Source of the DNA: Acholeplasmataceae bacterium
GTDB taxonomy: Bacteria; Bacillota_I; Bacilli_A; Acholeplasmatales; Acholeplasmataceae
Reading direction: 5' to 3'
NCBI GenBank assembly: GCA_023230825.1
Contig: JALNWO010000068.1
Coordinates: 1 to 8,799 of the forward strand
Length of the DNA: 8,799 nt
Below are positions 1 through 4,953 of this stretch, piece by piece. Position 1 is the first letter of the stretch. Every line of letters starts with the position of its first letter. The translations under genes and the position numbers were made by a program. The notes beneath the pieces were generated by a model. That model did not search any database, was not told where the DNA came from, and saw nothing but the letters and a program-made list of their open reading frames with translations.

Positions 1-123
1 AGTTTGAAAGAAAACAGCCGAAGAAAAAAACCGACAATAGGAATAGGTAATCTATCCAATCGAACAGTGTAAATAACGTGCTCCCCGAAAGATTCCCTAA
101 ATTGCTTATCTAAAACTGATAAG
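1..123. repeat. Terminal direct repeat, left copy (circular-genome overlap)
   Basis: These 123 bases recur exactly at 8677-8799, in the same orientation. They lie inside the Zot coding frame, which reads continuously if one copy is removed and the ends are joined. The sequence shows the identity and the frame continuity. That this is the overlap left when a circular replicative form or genome is linearised in assembly is an inference, and the unique circle would be 8,676 bp. Confidence 0.96.
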
Positions 124-512
124 TCCTGGACTATATAAACAACGTCCCAACCCAATTTTCGAGAATGTAAAAACCAATCAAAAAGTGGTGCCCTCGATTT
201 GTCCCGATATTCGCGGGCATTTAGCCAACTGCCGCATTCGTCCAGCACAACTAAACCATTTTTAGATTCGTCAGGGGATGGCTTTCCATTTTTATCCAGA
301 TTGCCCCGGCCTATCATTTCCATGTCCTCGGCTGATGGCTGATCGGGCAATCTAAATACCTTAGATGACTTATCATACAAAGGTGTTAAATGCTCCATGA
401 ATAAATTTAAATTGGTAGCAACCGGCCTACCTTTAATCAAATAATCATTTATCATGCCCAGAGCAACAATTCCTTTTCCAGCCCCTTTTTTACCCGTTAA
501 TATAAATTCCAT
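1..512 (-). CDS. zot: Zot/pI-like virion assembly ATPase, N-terminal part (gene wraps around the origin of numbering)
   Basis: This is the first 170 codons of a 328-residue protein whose remainder is at 8202-8676. The ATG at 512-510 opens MEFILTGKKGAGKG, with a Walker A P-loop (GKKGAGKG, residues 7-14) immediately after the start, as is typical of Zot/pI proteins (PF05707). A Walker B strand, GLVVLDE, is at residues 86-92, followed by a CGSWLNAR segment. In filamentous phages pI is an inner-membrane ATPase that works with the secretin to assemble and extrude the particle. The gene starts 18 bases after the pVI-like stop. The upstream Shine-Dalgarno is weak (GAGATTGG), which suggests coupling to the gene before it. 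The homologue in CTX phage is also called zonula occludens toxin, but nothing here implies a toxin role. Confidence 0.95.
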   Translation of the reverse strand, partial: MEFILTGKKGAGKGIVALGMINDYLIKGRPVATNLNLFMEHLTPLYDKSSKVFRLPDQPSAEDMEMIGRGNLDKNGKPSPDESKNGLVVLDECGSWLNAREYRDKSRAPLFDWFLHSRKLGWDVVYIVQDLSVLDKQFRESFGEHVIYTVRLDRLPIPIVGFFLRLFSFK

Positions 513-530
513 TCCAATCTCATTTCCGAT

Positions 531-881
531 TTATTTAGGACGGCCACCAAAATGCGTAAGTCGCCAAATGTTTTCAAAAAATAATTTTTTGTTTATTGTA
601 AAAACCCAAGATGCAATATAGGCTGAACTGTAAACGGATAAAGCCAATTCAAAATTATCCGGTATAACAGCACTAAAACCAATTTGAATTGGAGTTGGTA
701 ATAAGGTCTTAAAAATCTGATTTCTTAGACTTAGAAAAAGATTCCAAAGCGCTAACAAAGCCGTTGTAAAAACGGTAATAATAACGCCCCATTTTGCAAC
801 TGAAAAAGATGCCAAATAGGGTAAAGCAGCGCCAAAAAAAGAAATTATTAAACGTTTTAGCCAATTAAATAAATTAACCAT
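531..881 (-). CDS. pVI-like minor virion protein (DUF2523 type)
   Basis: The product is 116 residues and strongly hydrophobic, with membrane segments near residues 11-28, 31-52 and 76-96, and a basic end (TINKK, GGRPK). Its size, hydrophobicity and place between the pIII-like gene and zot match gene VI of Ff phages and the DUF2523 proteins of other inoviruses. In those phages pVI sits in the inner membrane during assembly and caps the virion end together with pIII. The ATG at 881 has an AGGT Shine-Dalgarno about seven bases upstream and lies eight bases after the pIII-like stop, so the two are probably translated from one message. The family call rests on position and topology more than on a diagnostic motif. 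Confidence 0.8.
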   Translation of the reverse strand: MVNLFNWLKRLIISFFGAALPYLASFSVAKWGVIITVFTTALLALWNLFLSLRNQIFKTLLPTPIQIGFSAVIPDNFELALSVYSSAYIASWVFTINKKLFFENIWRLTHFGGRPK

Positions 882-889
882 AATGAAAC

Positions 890-2374
890 CTATTGTGTTC
901 TATTGTCAGCAGTTGTTCGAATAAACAAATGAAAAAGGCCAATAACCAAGACAACCCAAATTAGATAGCCCAAAATAATTCTGATTGGTTCTAGTTTTTG
1001 ACACAGCTCAATTCTCATTTCTTTACCAAGAAAATTCAAAACAAGTGGACTGCAATTTCGTTCTGGCAATATATCAATTTGGTCAAAAAATTTAGAAAGA
1101 TCAATACCAAAATTATTGGTAAATGAAAACGAATTTGCAAAAGTTTCAAATCCTGCATTTTCTTCGTCCAACACGGTTTGTTTTTCAATTTCCGGATTCC
1201 ACGATTCATCAAAGGCTGAATCGTCAACATCTACTTTGCAATCGGGCTTTCCTTCAATTCCACACTGGCCGCCTTCTCCCTCACCGTCCCCAACACCTTG
1301 ATCTTCACCATCATCAGGGCCAGAGCCAGAATCACTACCGGAACCAGAGCCAGTGCCAGAATCATTACCGCTACCAGAGCCGTTACCTGGCTTTGAAGTT
1401 ACTTTTATAATTTCGCTTCCGCCTTTTGACTTGTCATATTTTTTTGTCTCAATTGTTGTTTGATCACCCGTTTGTTTGTCAGTAGTCGTAATTTTGTGGC
1501 CACCACCAGGTATTTTTTCAATCTCAGTTCTGACTTCGTCCCCATCGACTTCCATTTTGTGTTCGCTGACTTTCAGGTCACCAGTACTTGATAATTTGTA
1601 ACATTCGGGATTGAATGTATCTTCATATAAGTTAGTTCCTTCTATAACATCACAGGCCAGTTCAGCTTCAGGTTTCACCACGATTTCTTCGAGCTGAAGA
1701 ACACATTCGCCCGCGCTGGGCACGTAACCGGCCCTGCAAGTTGCCGGGGCAATGTGTTTGTAAACGGCCTTGAAACTTTTATGTTCTGCATCATCATCTG
1801 CTACATTTCCGCACCATGCGCCTCCCGGATTAGGCGTGCATGAGTCAACAGAAACCACCGAATAAGTTACGGTAGTCGTATCAGTATTTTTATACGGCCC
1901 ACCACCACCGGCCCTAGCAATATCTATATAACTCGAAGGCGGTTTCGGATAATTGATCGGATACGAATAGTTGGGTTTTGGCTGTTTTGGATCAGAAGCC
2001 ATCGTCTCTGAATCGGAATAACCGGAACCTGGGGCTGCAGTTTTTCCGTCCGGATTCGGGTCAAAAATAAGTGAAACTTCCAAGGTTTCTGGATCCTCGA
2101 TATTTTTTACTTCTTCCGTTTTATCGTTCGAAAAATAGACACCAGTTAAGACACTCCCAATTATTCCGTTGATGGTAAGCGAGCTTTGAACTCCGATAGA
2201 CCGAATCTCAGACGCGGTCAACTCCTTGATCAAAAGCCGGGGATAAAGCATTCGCCCGACACTAAAAGCCAACAAAGGATTGGAATGGGCAAGGTTCGAT
2301 GAAAGAATCGATAAAGAAACCAATACAAAACAAACAAGAAAAGAAACAAAAAAAACAAAATTACGATTTTTCAC
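890..2374 (-). CDS. pIII-like adsorption/minor coat protein with secretion signal and C-terminal anchor
   Basis: The product is about 494 residues. An N-terminal hydrophobic stretch (residues 6-25), followed by a small-residue region ending near SSNLAHS, looks like a signal peptide. The ectodomain holds ten cysteines (five possible disulfides) and a Gly/Ser/Asp/Glu-rich linker at residues 328-372. A single membrane helix (residues 465-486, ILGYLIWVVLVIGLFHLF) precedes a short polar tail. This architecture and the position between the major coat and pVI genes match pIII. In known phages pIII binds the pilus or receptor and releases the virion. The C-terminal part (SPLVLNFLGKEMRIELCQ before the anchor) resembles TspB-like inovirus proteins. 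I chose the GTG at 2374 because a GGGGTG Shine-Dalgarno lies seven bases upstream; the TTG one codon earlier (2377) is possible. The receptor-binding half is not recognisable, so the receptor is unknown. Confidence 0.85.
   Translation of the reverse strand: MKNRNFVFFVSFLVCFVLVSLSILSSNLAHSNPLLAFSVGRMLYPRLLIKELTASEIRSIGVQSSLTINGIIGSVLTGVYFSNDKTEEVKNIEDPETLEVSLIFDPNPDGKTAAPGSGYSDSETMASDPKQPKPNYSYPINYPKPPSSYIDIARAGGGGPYKNTDTTTVTYSVVSVDSCTPNPGGAWCGNVADDDAEHKSFKAVYKHIAPATCRAGYVPSAGECVLQLEEIVVKPEAELACDVIEGTNLYEDTFNPECYKLSSTGDLKVSEHKMEVDGDEVRTEIEKIPGGGHKITTTDKQTGDQTTIETKKYDKSKGGSEIIKVTSKPGNGSGSGNDSGTGSGSGSDSGSGPDDGEDQGVGDGEGEGGQCGIEGKPDCKVDVDDSAFDESWNPEIEKQTVLDEENAGFETFANSFSFTNNFGIDLSKFFDQIDILPERNCSPLVLNFLGKEMRIELCQKLEPIRIILGYLIWVVLVIGLFHLFIRTTADNRTQ
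1318..1388 (-). repeat. Low-complexity Gly-Ser linker repeats inside the pIII-like gene
   Basis: Imperfect tandem units of the type ccagagccagaatc and ccagtgccagaatc encode the GSGSG/SDSGSG linker of the pIII-like protein. The linker continues as an acidic glycine-rich stretch to about 1262. In Ff pIII, glycine-rich linkers separate the receptor-binding domains from the virion-anchored C-terminus, and this one sits in the equivalent place. Such repeats can expand or contract by slippage. Confidence 0.75.
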
Positions 2375-2406
2375 CAAGACACCCCAATTTTTTTATGAAA
2401 AAGGCG

Positions 2407-2428
2407 AAAAAAAAGGGGGTTTCCCCCC
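2407..2428 (-). terminator. Rho-independent terminator after the major coat protein gene
   Basis: On the minus strand a GGGGG/CCCCC stem closes a GAAA tetraloop (loop 2420-2423), with eight T residues directly after it (2414-2407). It starts 19 bases after the coat protein stop and ends before the pIII-like gene. This is the same place as the central terminator between gVIII and gIII of Ff phages. It would let the coat gene be transcribed at high level while limiting read-through to the minor coat and assembly genes. Confidence 0.92.
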
Positions 2429-2446
2429 TGACCCTAAATTTTAAAA

Positions 2447-2671
2447 TTAAAGTTTAGAGGTAACGCGCTTGAAAATTTTAATGGCCAAAAACGCACCGGC
2501 AATGGCCAGCAGGAAAGGCCAGATTGCGTCAATCATGCCAATGGCATCGGTCTGCATCTCGGTCAGACCGTCTGAGAAGCCAGCAGGGAGGGCCGCAAAA
2601 GCCGAAGTGGAGAGACCCAGGACACCGGCAGAAATCGAACCAGTCAAAACAGATTTTTTAGTAAGTTTCAT
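2447..2671 (-). CDS. Major coat protein precursor (pVIII-like)
   Basis: The product is 74 residues. A basic start (MKLTKK), a hydrophobic core and AFA before Ala27 form a classical signal peptide. Cleavage there leaves a 48-residue protein, close to the 50 residues of Ff pVIII. The mature part has an acidic amphipathic N-terminus (D34, E38, D42, D48), a membrane helix (residues 50-67, WPFLLAIAGAFLAIKIF) and a basic C-terminus (K65, K68, R69, K73) able to face the packaged DNA. The ATG has a GGAG Shine-Dalgarno eight bases upstream. The gene is visibly richer in G and C than its neighbours, consistent with codon selection for high expression. A strong terminator follows it. Confidence 0.95.
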   Translation of the reverse strand: MKLTKKSVLTGSISAGVLGLSTSAFAALPAGFSDGLTEMQTDAIGMIDAIWPFLLAIAGAFLAIKIFKRVTSKL

Positions 2672-2730
2672 ATATAAAACTCCAAATTAAAGTTACAAAA
2701 AAACAAAAACAAAGAACAAGAAAGGCAAAT

Positions 2731-2805
2731 TTAAGGGAAAGAAAAGAAGCGCCTTTCAAACTTCTCCATGAAGAATAAAAACAAGCCGAGGATACAAAGA
2801 ATCAT
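2731..2805 (-). CDS. Candidate 24-residue membrane protein coupled to the gIX-like gene
   Basis: The ATG at 2805 overlaps the preceding TGA (ATGA arrangement), and the frame runs 24 codons to TAA. The product, starting MILCILGLFLFFMEKF, has one short hydrophobic helix and a basic tail (FERRFF). The size fits the minor cap proteins of filamentous phages (about 30 residues), and the overlap suggests translational coupling. A frame this short can occur by chance, and there is no separate Shine-Dalgarno. I do not recognise it. It could be a third tip protein or a membrane peptide. Confidence 0.5.
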   Translation of the reverse strand: MILCILGLFLFFMEKFERRFFSFP

Positions 2806-2912
2806 ATTGATTCAGTCAGTTTTTTAAATGACAAATGCACAAGACCGGTACAAAAACCAAAGCCCCAGGCAGCTATCAAAAAACCAATAATTGAAAGGTC
2901 AAAATCTGACAT
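2802..2912 (-). CDS. Small cap protein, gIX/gVII-like
   Basis: The product is 36 residues: a short acidic N-terminus (MSDFDLS), one membrane helix (about residues 7-25, IIGFLIAAWGFGFCTGLV) and a basic end with two lysines. The Shine-Dalgarno AAGGTGA lies seven to eight bases upstream and overlaps the stop of the previous tiny gene, so the two genes are tightly packed. In Ff phages gVII and gIX encode roughly 32-33-residue single-helix proteins that cap the end of the particle that emerges first and recognise the packaging signal. They lie between gV and gVIII, exactly where this gene is. The assignment is by size, topology and position, since such short proteins carry little family signature. 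Confidence 0.8.
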   Translation of the reverse strand: MSDFDLSIIGFLIAAWGFGFCTGLVHLSFKKLTESI

Positions 2913-2920
2913 GAATCACC

Positions 2921-3010
2921 TTACCTTTGAGAACCTGATTGATAGCCGATTGCAAATAAAACCACAAGACCAACACAGTAAATAAGCGTGTATAGATCAC
3001 TGATTTCCAT
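2921..3010 (-). CDS. Small cap protein, gVII/gIX-like
   Basis: The product is 29 residues: MEISDLY, then a hydrophobic helix (about residues 8-23, LIYCVGLVVLFAIGY), then a short polar end (QSGSQR). It starts two bases after the stop of the gene V-position protein, so it is probably translated by coupling. The topology, size and place next to a second tiny membrane protein match the gVII/gIX pair of Ff phages. Which of the two is which cannot be decided from sequence. Confidence 0.78.
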   Translation of the reverse strand: MEISDLYTLIYCVGLVVLFAIGYQSGSQR

Positions 3011-3012
3011 AT

Positions 3013-3315
3013 TTAGTTAAATATTTTGACCGGTTGAGGATTTTTAAAACCGACAAGTCGGACCGACGAAGCACCCTGCGCGCCCGGCAAAATTGTGTAA
3101 CTTGGATCAACCAGAATTGGAAGCGTTAACCCCTTGAGCAGATCAAAAAACGAAGGGTCCGAGGATATTTTTTGTGGCTTCAGCCCTTTTTCTCGGTCGG
3201 TATCTTGGCGGTAATTTGAAAGCGACCAGATGGACACACCCGATTTGACCTCACCGGTTTTTTCATCTTGAAAATTCCATTTGTCACAACTCAAAATCAA
3301 AAGCTTATTAGACAT
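3013..3315 (-). CDS. Gene V-position protein, probable single-stranded DNA-binding protein
   Basis: The product is 100 residues and soluble, with no membrane segment. The pattern GVSIWSL, KGLKPQKIS, a central FFDLL..LPI stretch and a late PGAQGASSVRLVGF segment resembles small proteins in the gene V position of CTX/Pf-like inoviruses, which are annotated as ssDNA-binding. Such proteins coat the virion strand, switch replication from double- to single-strand synthesis, and in Ff also repress translation of the initiator. The start ATG has an AAGGG Shine-Dalgarno eight bases upstream. It is the first gene of the virion block, downstream of two perfect palindromes. The DNA-binding role is inferred from family resemblance and position. 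Confidence 0.7.
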   Translation of the reverse strand: MSNKLLILSCDKWNFQDEKTGEVKSGVSIWSLSNYRQDTDREKGLKPQKISSDPSFFDLLKGLTLPILVDPSYTILPGAQGASSVRLVGFKNPQPVKIFN

Positions 3316-3357
3316 ATCAAAACCCTTTTAAATCAACAATTTAGATAAATAAATAAA

Positions 3358-3377
3358 GATATTCCCCGGGGAATATC
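3358..3377. promoter_or_regulatory. Perfect 20-bp palindrome, copy 1 (operator candidate)
   Basis: GATATTCCCCGGGGAATATC reads identically on both strands. Its 18-bp core recurs at 3567-3586 and, with two changes, at 6458-6475. It lies 43 bases upstream of the gene V-like ATG, so a bound dimer could sit on the promoter of the virion block. No T-run follows it, so it is not a terminator. The bound protein is unknown. Confidence 0.8.
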
Positions 3378-3566
3378 AGGGGGAAAAGCAGTTAAATGAA
3401 ATGATAAAACAGATAGTCCAAAGTCATGGAGCCGCAAAATGGTCAATTTGGTAGACAAACGAACGACAAATTATTAGATAATTGAGATTGACAATATTTT
3501 ATTAGTTAATTCTTATTATTTTTATAAAAATGTCTTTAAAATCATATACTTACGCATATAAAAACC

Positions 3567-3586
3567 AATATTCCCCGGGGAATATT
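3567..3586. promoter_or_regulatory. Perfect 20-bp palindrome, copy 2 (operator candidate)
   Basis: AATATTCCCCGGGGAATATT shares the core ATATTCCCCGGGGAATAT with copy 1, with centres 209 bp apart. The surrounding DNA is almost pure A and T, so the C4G4 centre stands out. The spacing would allow looping between two dimers; that is inference. Confidence 0.8.
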
Positions 3587-3642
3587 AATTAAAAAAAACA
3601 ACTCAAAAAAAGTGAAAATAGGCCGACAAAAAAACAACACGC

Positions 3643-3648
3643 TATAAT
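3643..3648 (+). promoter_or_regulatory. Possible plus-strand -10 element (TATAAT)
   Basis: A perfect TATAAT faces the attP region, against the direction of all phage genes, but no convincing -35 box lies 16-18 bases upstream. If active, it would transcribe through the tRNA fragment, or through the host-side junction after integration. It may be chance in such AT-rich DNA. Confidence 0.25.
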
Positions 3649-3706
3649 GTATTTTTTTAACGATATGTGTTGATTTAATTGTTTTTTGATGGTGCAAGGG
3701 CGATCT

Positions 3707-3755
3707 CGGAATCATAATCCGCAGGTCCCCCGTTCGAATCGGGGAAGAGCCACCA
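3707..3755 (+). other. attP: Predicted attP: 3' half of a tRNA gene with CAT anticodon
   Basis: From the anticodon arm onward the sequence follows tRNA numbering exactly. It has a 7-base loop ATCATAA with anticodon CAT (3713-3715), a 3' anticodon strand, a five-base variable loop AGGTC, a five-pair T stem with loop TTCGAAT (3728-3744), a seven-base acceptor strand AAGAGCC, discriminator A and CCA (3755). The 5' half is absent: there is no matching GGCTCTT or D arm upstream, and pair 27-43 is already mismatched. A 3' tRNA half beside a tyrosine integrase is the standard form of an integrative phage attachment site, because insertion restores the host tRNA. The anticodon fits tRNA-Met, or tRNA-Ile2, which also has CAT in DNA. 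Confidence 0.9.
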
Positions 3756-3773
3756 AGAATTTATAATAAAATC

Positions 3774-3815
3774 AACAAGATAAGGGAACAAATATGTTCC
3801 CTATTTTGTCTTGTT
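3774..3815. terminator. Two-part hairpin downstream of attP and of the integration block
   Basis: An inner eight-pair stem (3783-3790 with 3795-3802, loop AATA) is extended by an outer seven-pair stem (3774-3780 with 3809-3815) across an unequal internal loop. It lies 22 bases before the 3' end of the 39-residue gene's neighbouring hairpin and 18 bases after the tRNA CCA end. On the plus strand a T-rich stretch follows the inner stem, so it could terminate the tRNA restored by integration. On the minus strand it could close the rep-int transcript, with a weaker T-tract. It could also be a recombination-related structure. Confidence 0.5.
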
Positions 3816-3821
3816 TCGCAG

Positions 3822-3841
3822 ATTGACATTTTCTTGTCAAT
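3822..3841. repeat. Inverted repeat ATTGACA/TGTCAAT near attP
   Basis: ATTGACA (3822-3828) and TGTCAAT (3835-3841) are separated by six bases and overlap the stop of the 39-residue gene. GATTGACA also occurs on the other side of attP at 3486-3493, and a further TTTGTCA/TTGACAAA pair lies near 3980-4003 at the end of int. Flanking copies of a short motif suit arm-type integrase or excisionase sites, but TTGACA-like words are common in AT-rich DNA. Confidence 0.35.
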
Positions 3842-3956
3842 TGACCAATTTCATAAGCAATTTAAACTGTTCAATATATCGTTTGTACTCAGTTTGAGCC
3901 TGTTCAGATTTTGGATCATATCCATAATGTTTGCAAAATTCTTCAAACGTTGCCAT
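3837..3956 (-). CDS. 39-residue protein translationally coupled to the integrase
   Basis: The ATG at 3956 overlaps the integrase stop (TGATG), and a GAGGA Shine-Dalgarno lies just upstream within the integrase's last codons, which supports real translation. The protein starts MATFEEFCKHYGYDPKSEQA and ends in a basic helix (KLLMKLVN). It is charged, soluble and probably helical. The FEEFC..YGYD..S..A...Y pattern recalls a short motif seen in small phage proteins of unknown function; that is from memory and unverified. Its place between int and attP would suit a directionality or accessory factor, but no helix-turn-helix is visible, so no function is assigned. Confidence 0.7.
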   Translation of the reverse strand: MATFEEFCKHYGYDPKSEQAQTEYKRYIEQFKLLMKLVN

Positions 3957-4948
3957 CACATCCTCATATTTAACATTGATTTGTCAGCATATCTTGACAA
4001 ATGACTAGCGTCCAAATGTGCATATTTTTGCACCATGCTCACGCTTTCCCAGCCCCCCAACTCTTTCAAAACCATAAGGGGGGTACCTGATTGAACGTGC
4101 CAGCTTGCCCATGTATGTCTTAAATCGTGAAAAGTAAAATGTTCTTCAATGCCGCAATCTAATCGAGCTCTGTTCAAAATTCGCCTGTCGATTTCTTTAA
4201 GTTTAATGCCAGAATCCCGGCAAAAAACAAAGCTTGATTTTTTAATGGAATGACGTTTTTTCAATAATCGAATGCACATATCGTTCAATGGAACAGCCCT
4301 TGCGCGACCGGATTTGGACAAATCAAAACTAACAAAAGTCATTTTCCGGTCAAAATCAATTTTGTCCCAAGTTAGACTAAAAATTTCATTCGCGCGCAAA
4401 CCTGTCAACACCGCAAAAAGACAAATATCCCACATCCACTCGACCCGAATGCAACCGATAAAATTTTCAAATTCGGGTTTCGTCAAAAAACGAAAATTCA
4501 CTTTTTTTTCATGAAATTTTGGGAGATATGGCACCTTAACGATCCATTCATTCTGAAACGCGATCGAAAAAATACGCTGAACTGTCGCCAAGTACCTGTT
4601 TTTAGTGGCATTTTTTACACCAGTCGGCAAAACATCGAATATGTCTTTTTTCTTTATGGTGCTTAATTTCCTTGATCTAAAAAATTTTAGAAAATATTCA
4701 GCGTGACGCTTTTTATTGACGTAATCGGCCTGGCCTGCGCAATCAATCAAAAATTCTTCGACCGCTTGATCAAAAGTTTTGGGAACCATTTTTGGATCAA
4801 CGACCGAAAACCAGCTTTCAGCTTTCAATTTGTCCAAAAAAAACTTAGCTTTTTCTTTATCGGCTGTTTTTGTAGATTTTCGAATCCGTCTGTTGTTAAT
4901 CGAAAAATCAACATGATAAATGCCATTTTCTTTTAAAATCAACGACAT
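3956..4948 (-). CDS. int: Tyrosine recombinase (phage integrase)
   Basis: The product is 330 residues. The N-terminal part (about 1-60) resembles an arm-binding domain, a core-binding SAM-like region follows (about 60-145), and the catalytic domain fills the rest. The active-site set is complete: Arg185 (TGLRANEI), Lys212 (SKSGRARAVPL), His274 and Arg277 (HDLRHTWASWH), Trp300 (GGWES, in the His/Trp position) and the nucleophile Tyr309 (MVQKYAHL). It should recombine the predicted attP with a host tRNA gene, and attP lies 200 bp beyond its end. I chose the ATG at 4948, five bases after the rep stop, because AGGGTGA lies eight bases upstream; a TTG at 4966 would overlap rep. Most inoviruses depend on host XerCD or transposases, so a resident integrase is the less common strategy, as in Pseudomonas Pf prophages. 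Confidence 0.95.
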   Translation of the reverse strand: MSLILKENGIYHVDFSINNRRIRKSTKTADKEKAKFFLDKLKAESWFSVVDPKMVPKTFDQAVEEFLIDCAGQADYVNKKRHAEYFLKFFRSRKLSTIKKKDIFDVLPTGVKNATKNRYLATVQRIFSIAFQNEWIVKVPYLPKFHEKKVNFRFLTKPEFENFIGCIRVEWMWDICLFAVLTGLRANEIFSLTWDKIDFDRKMTFVSFDLSKSGRARAVPLNDMCIRLLKKRHSIKKSSFVFCRDSGIKLKEIDRRILNRARLDCGIEEHFTFHDLRHTWASWHVQSGTPLMVLKELGGWESVSMVQKYAHLDASHLSRYADKSMLNMRM

Positions 4949-4953
4949 ACAGA

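Larger units (their letters stand above)
3316..3836. other. Gene-free attachment and control region
   Basis: About 520 bp without a credible gene lie between the integration block and the virion block. From left to right the region holds a perfect palindrome (3358-3377), an AT-rich stretch with a TTGACA box (3488-3493), a second palindrome (3567-3586), a plus-strand TATAAT (3643-3648), the tRNA 3'-half attP (3707-3755) and a two-part hairpin (3774-3815). The leader of the gene V-like message must begin here, but I could not fix a minus-strand promoter. Confidence 0.75.

Noticed and set aside
1..123. Terminal repeats of a transposon, or att duplications of a prophage
   Set aside because: The repeat lies inside zot and the gene is intact only when the ends are joined, so it marks circularity rather than an insertion boundary.
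1116..1410. Two overlapping plus-strand open frames opposite the pIII linker
   Set aside because: They are complements of the low-complexity Gly-Ser linker codons, with no ribosome site or sensible product; the minus-strand protein has signal, cysteines and anchor.
3431..3560. Very short frames (11-20 codons) between the two palindromes
   Set aside because: None has a ribosome site, coupling to a neighbour, or a membrane or charge pattern; the DNA is AT-rich enough for chance frames.
3567..3586. A dif-like XerCD site
   Set aside because: The palindrome is fully symmetric with a C4G4 centre and lacks the asymmetric XerC/XerD arms with a 6-bp spacer; the phage also has its own integrase and tRNA attP.
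3660..3755. A complete functional tRNA gene
   Set aside because: No acceptor 5' strand (GGCTCTT) or D arm is present upstream; only the anticodon arm to CCA is in register, as expected for attP.
3316..3836. A CRISPR array suggested by repeated palindromes
   Set aside because: Only two copies 209 bp apart, with no regular spacers and no cas genes.
4272..4936. Plus-strand open frames opposite the integrase
   Set aside because: The integrase on the other strand has a full catalytic set; the plus-strand frames are short, lack ribosome sites and show no family pattern.
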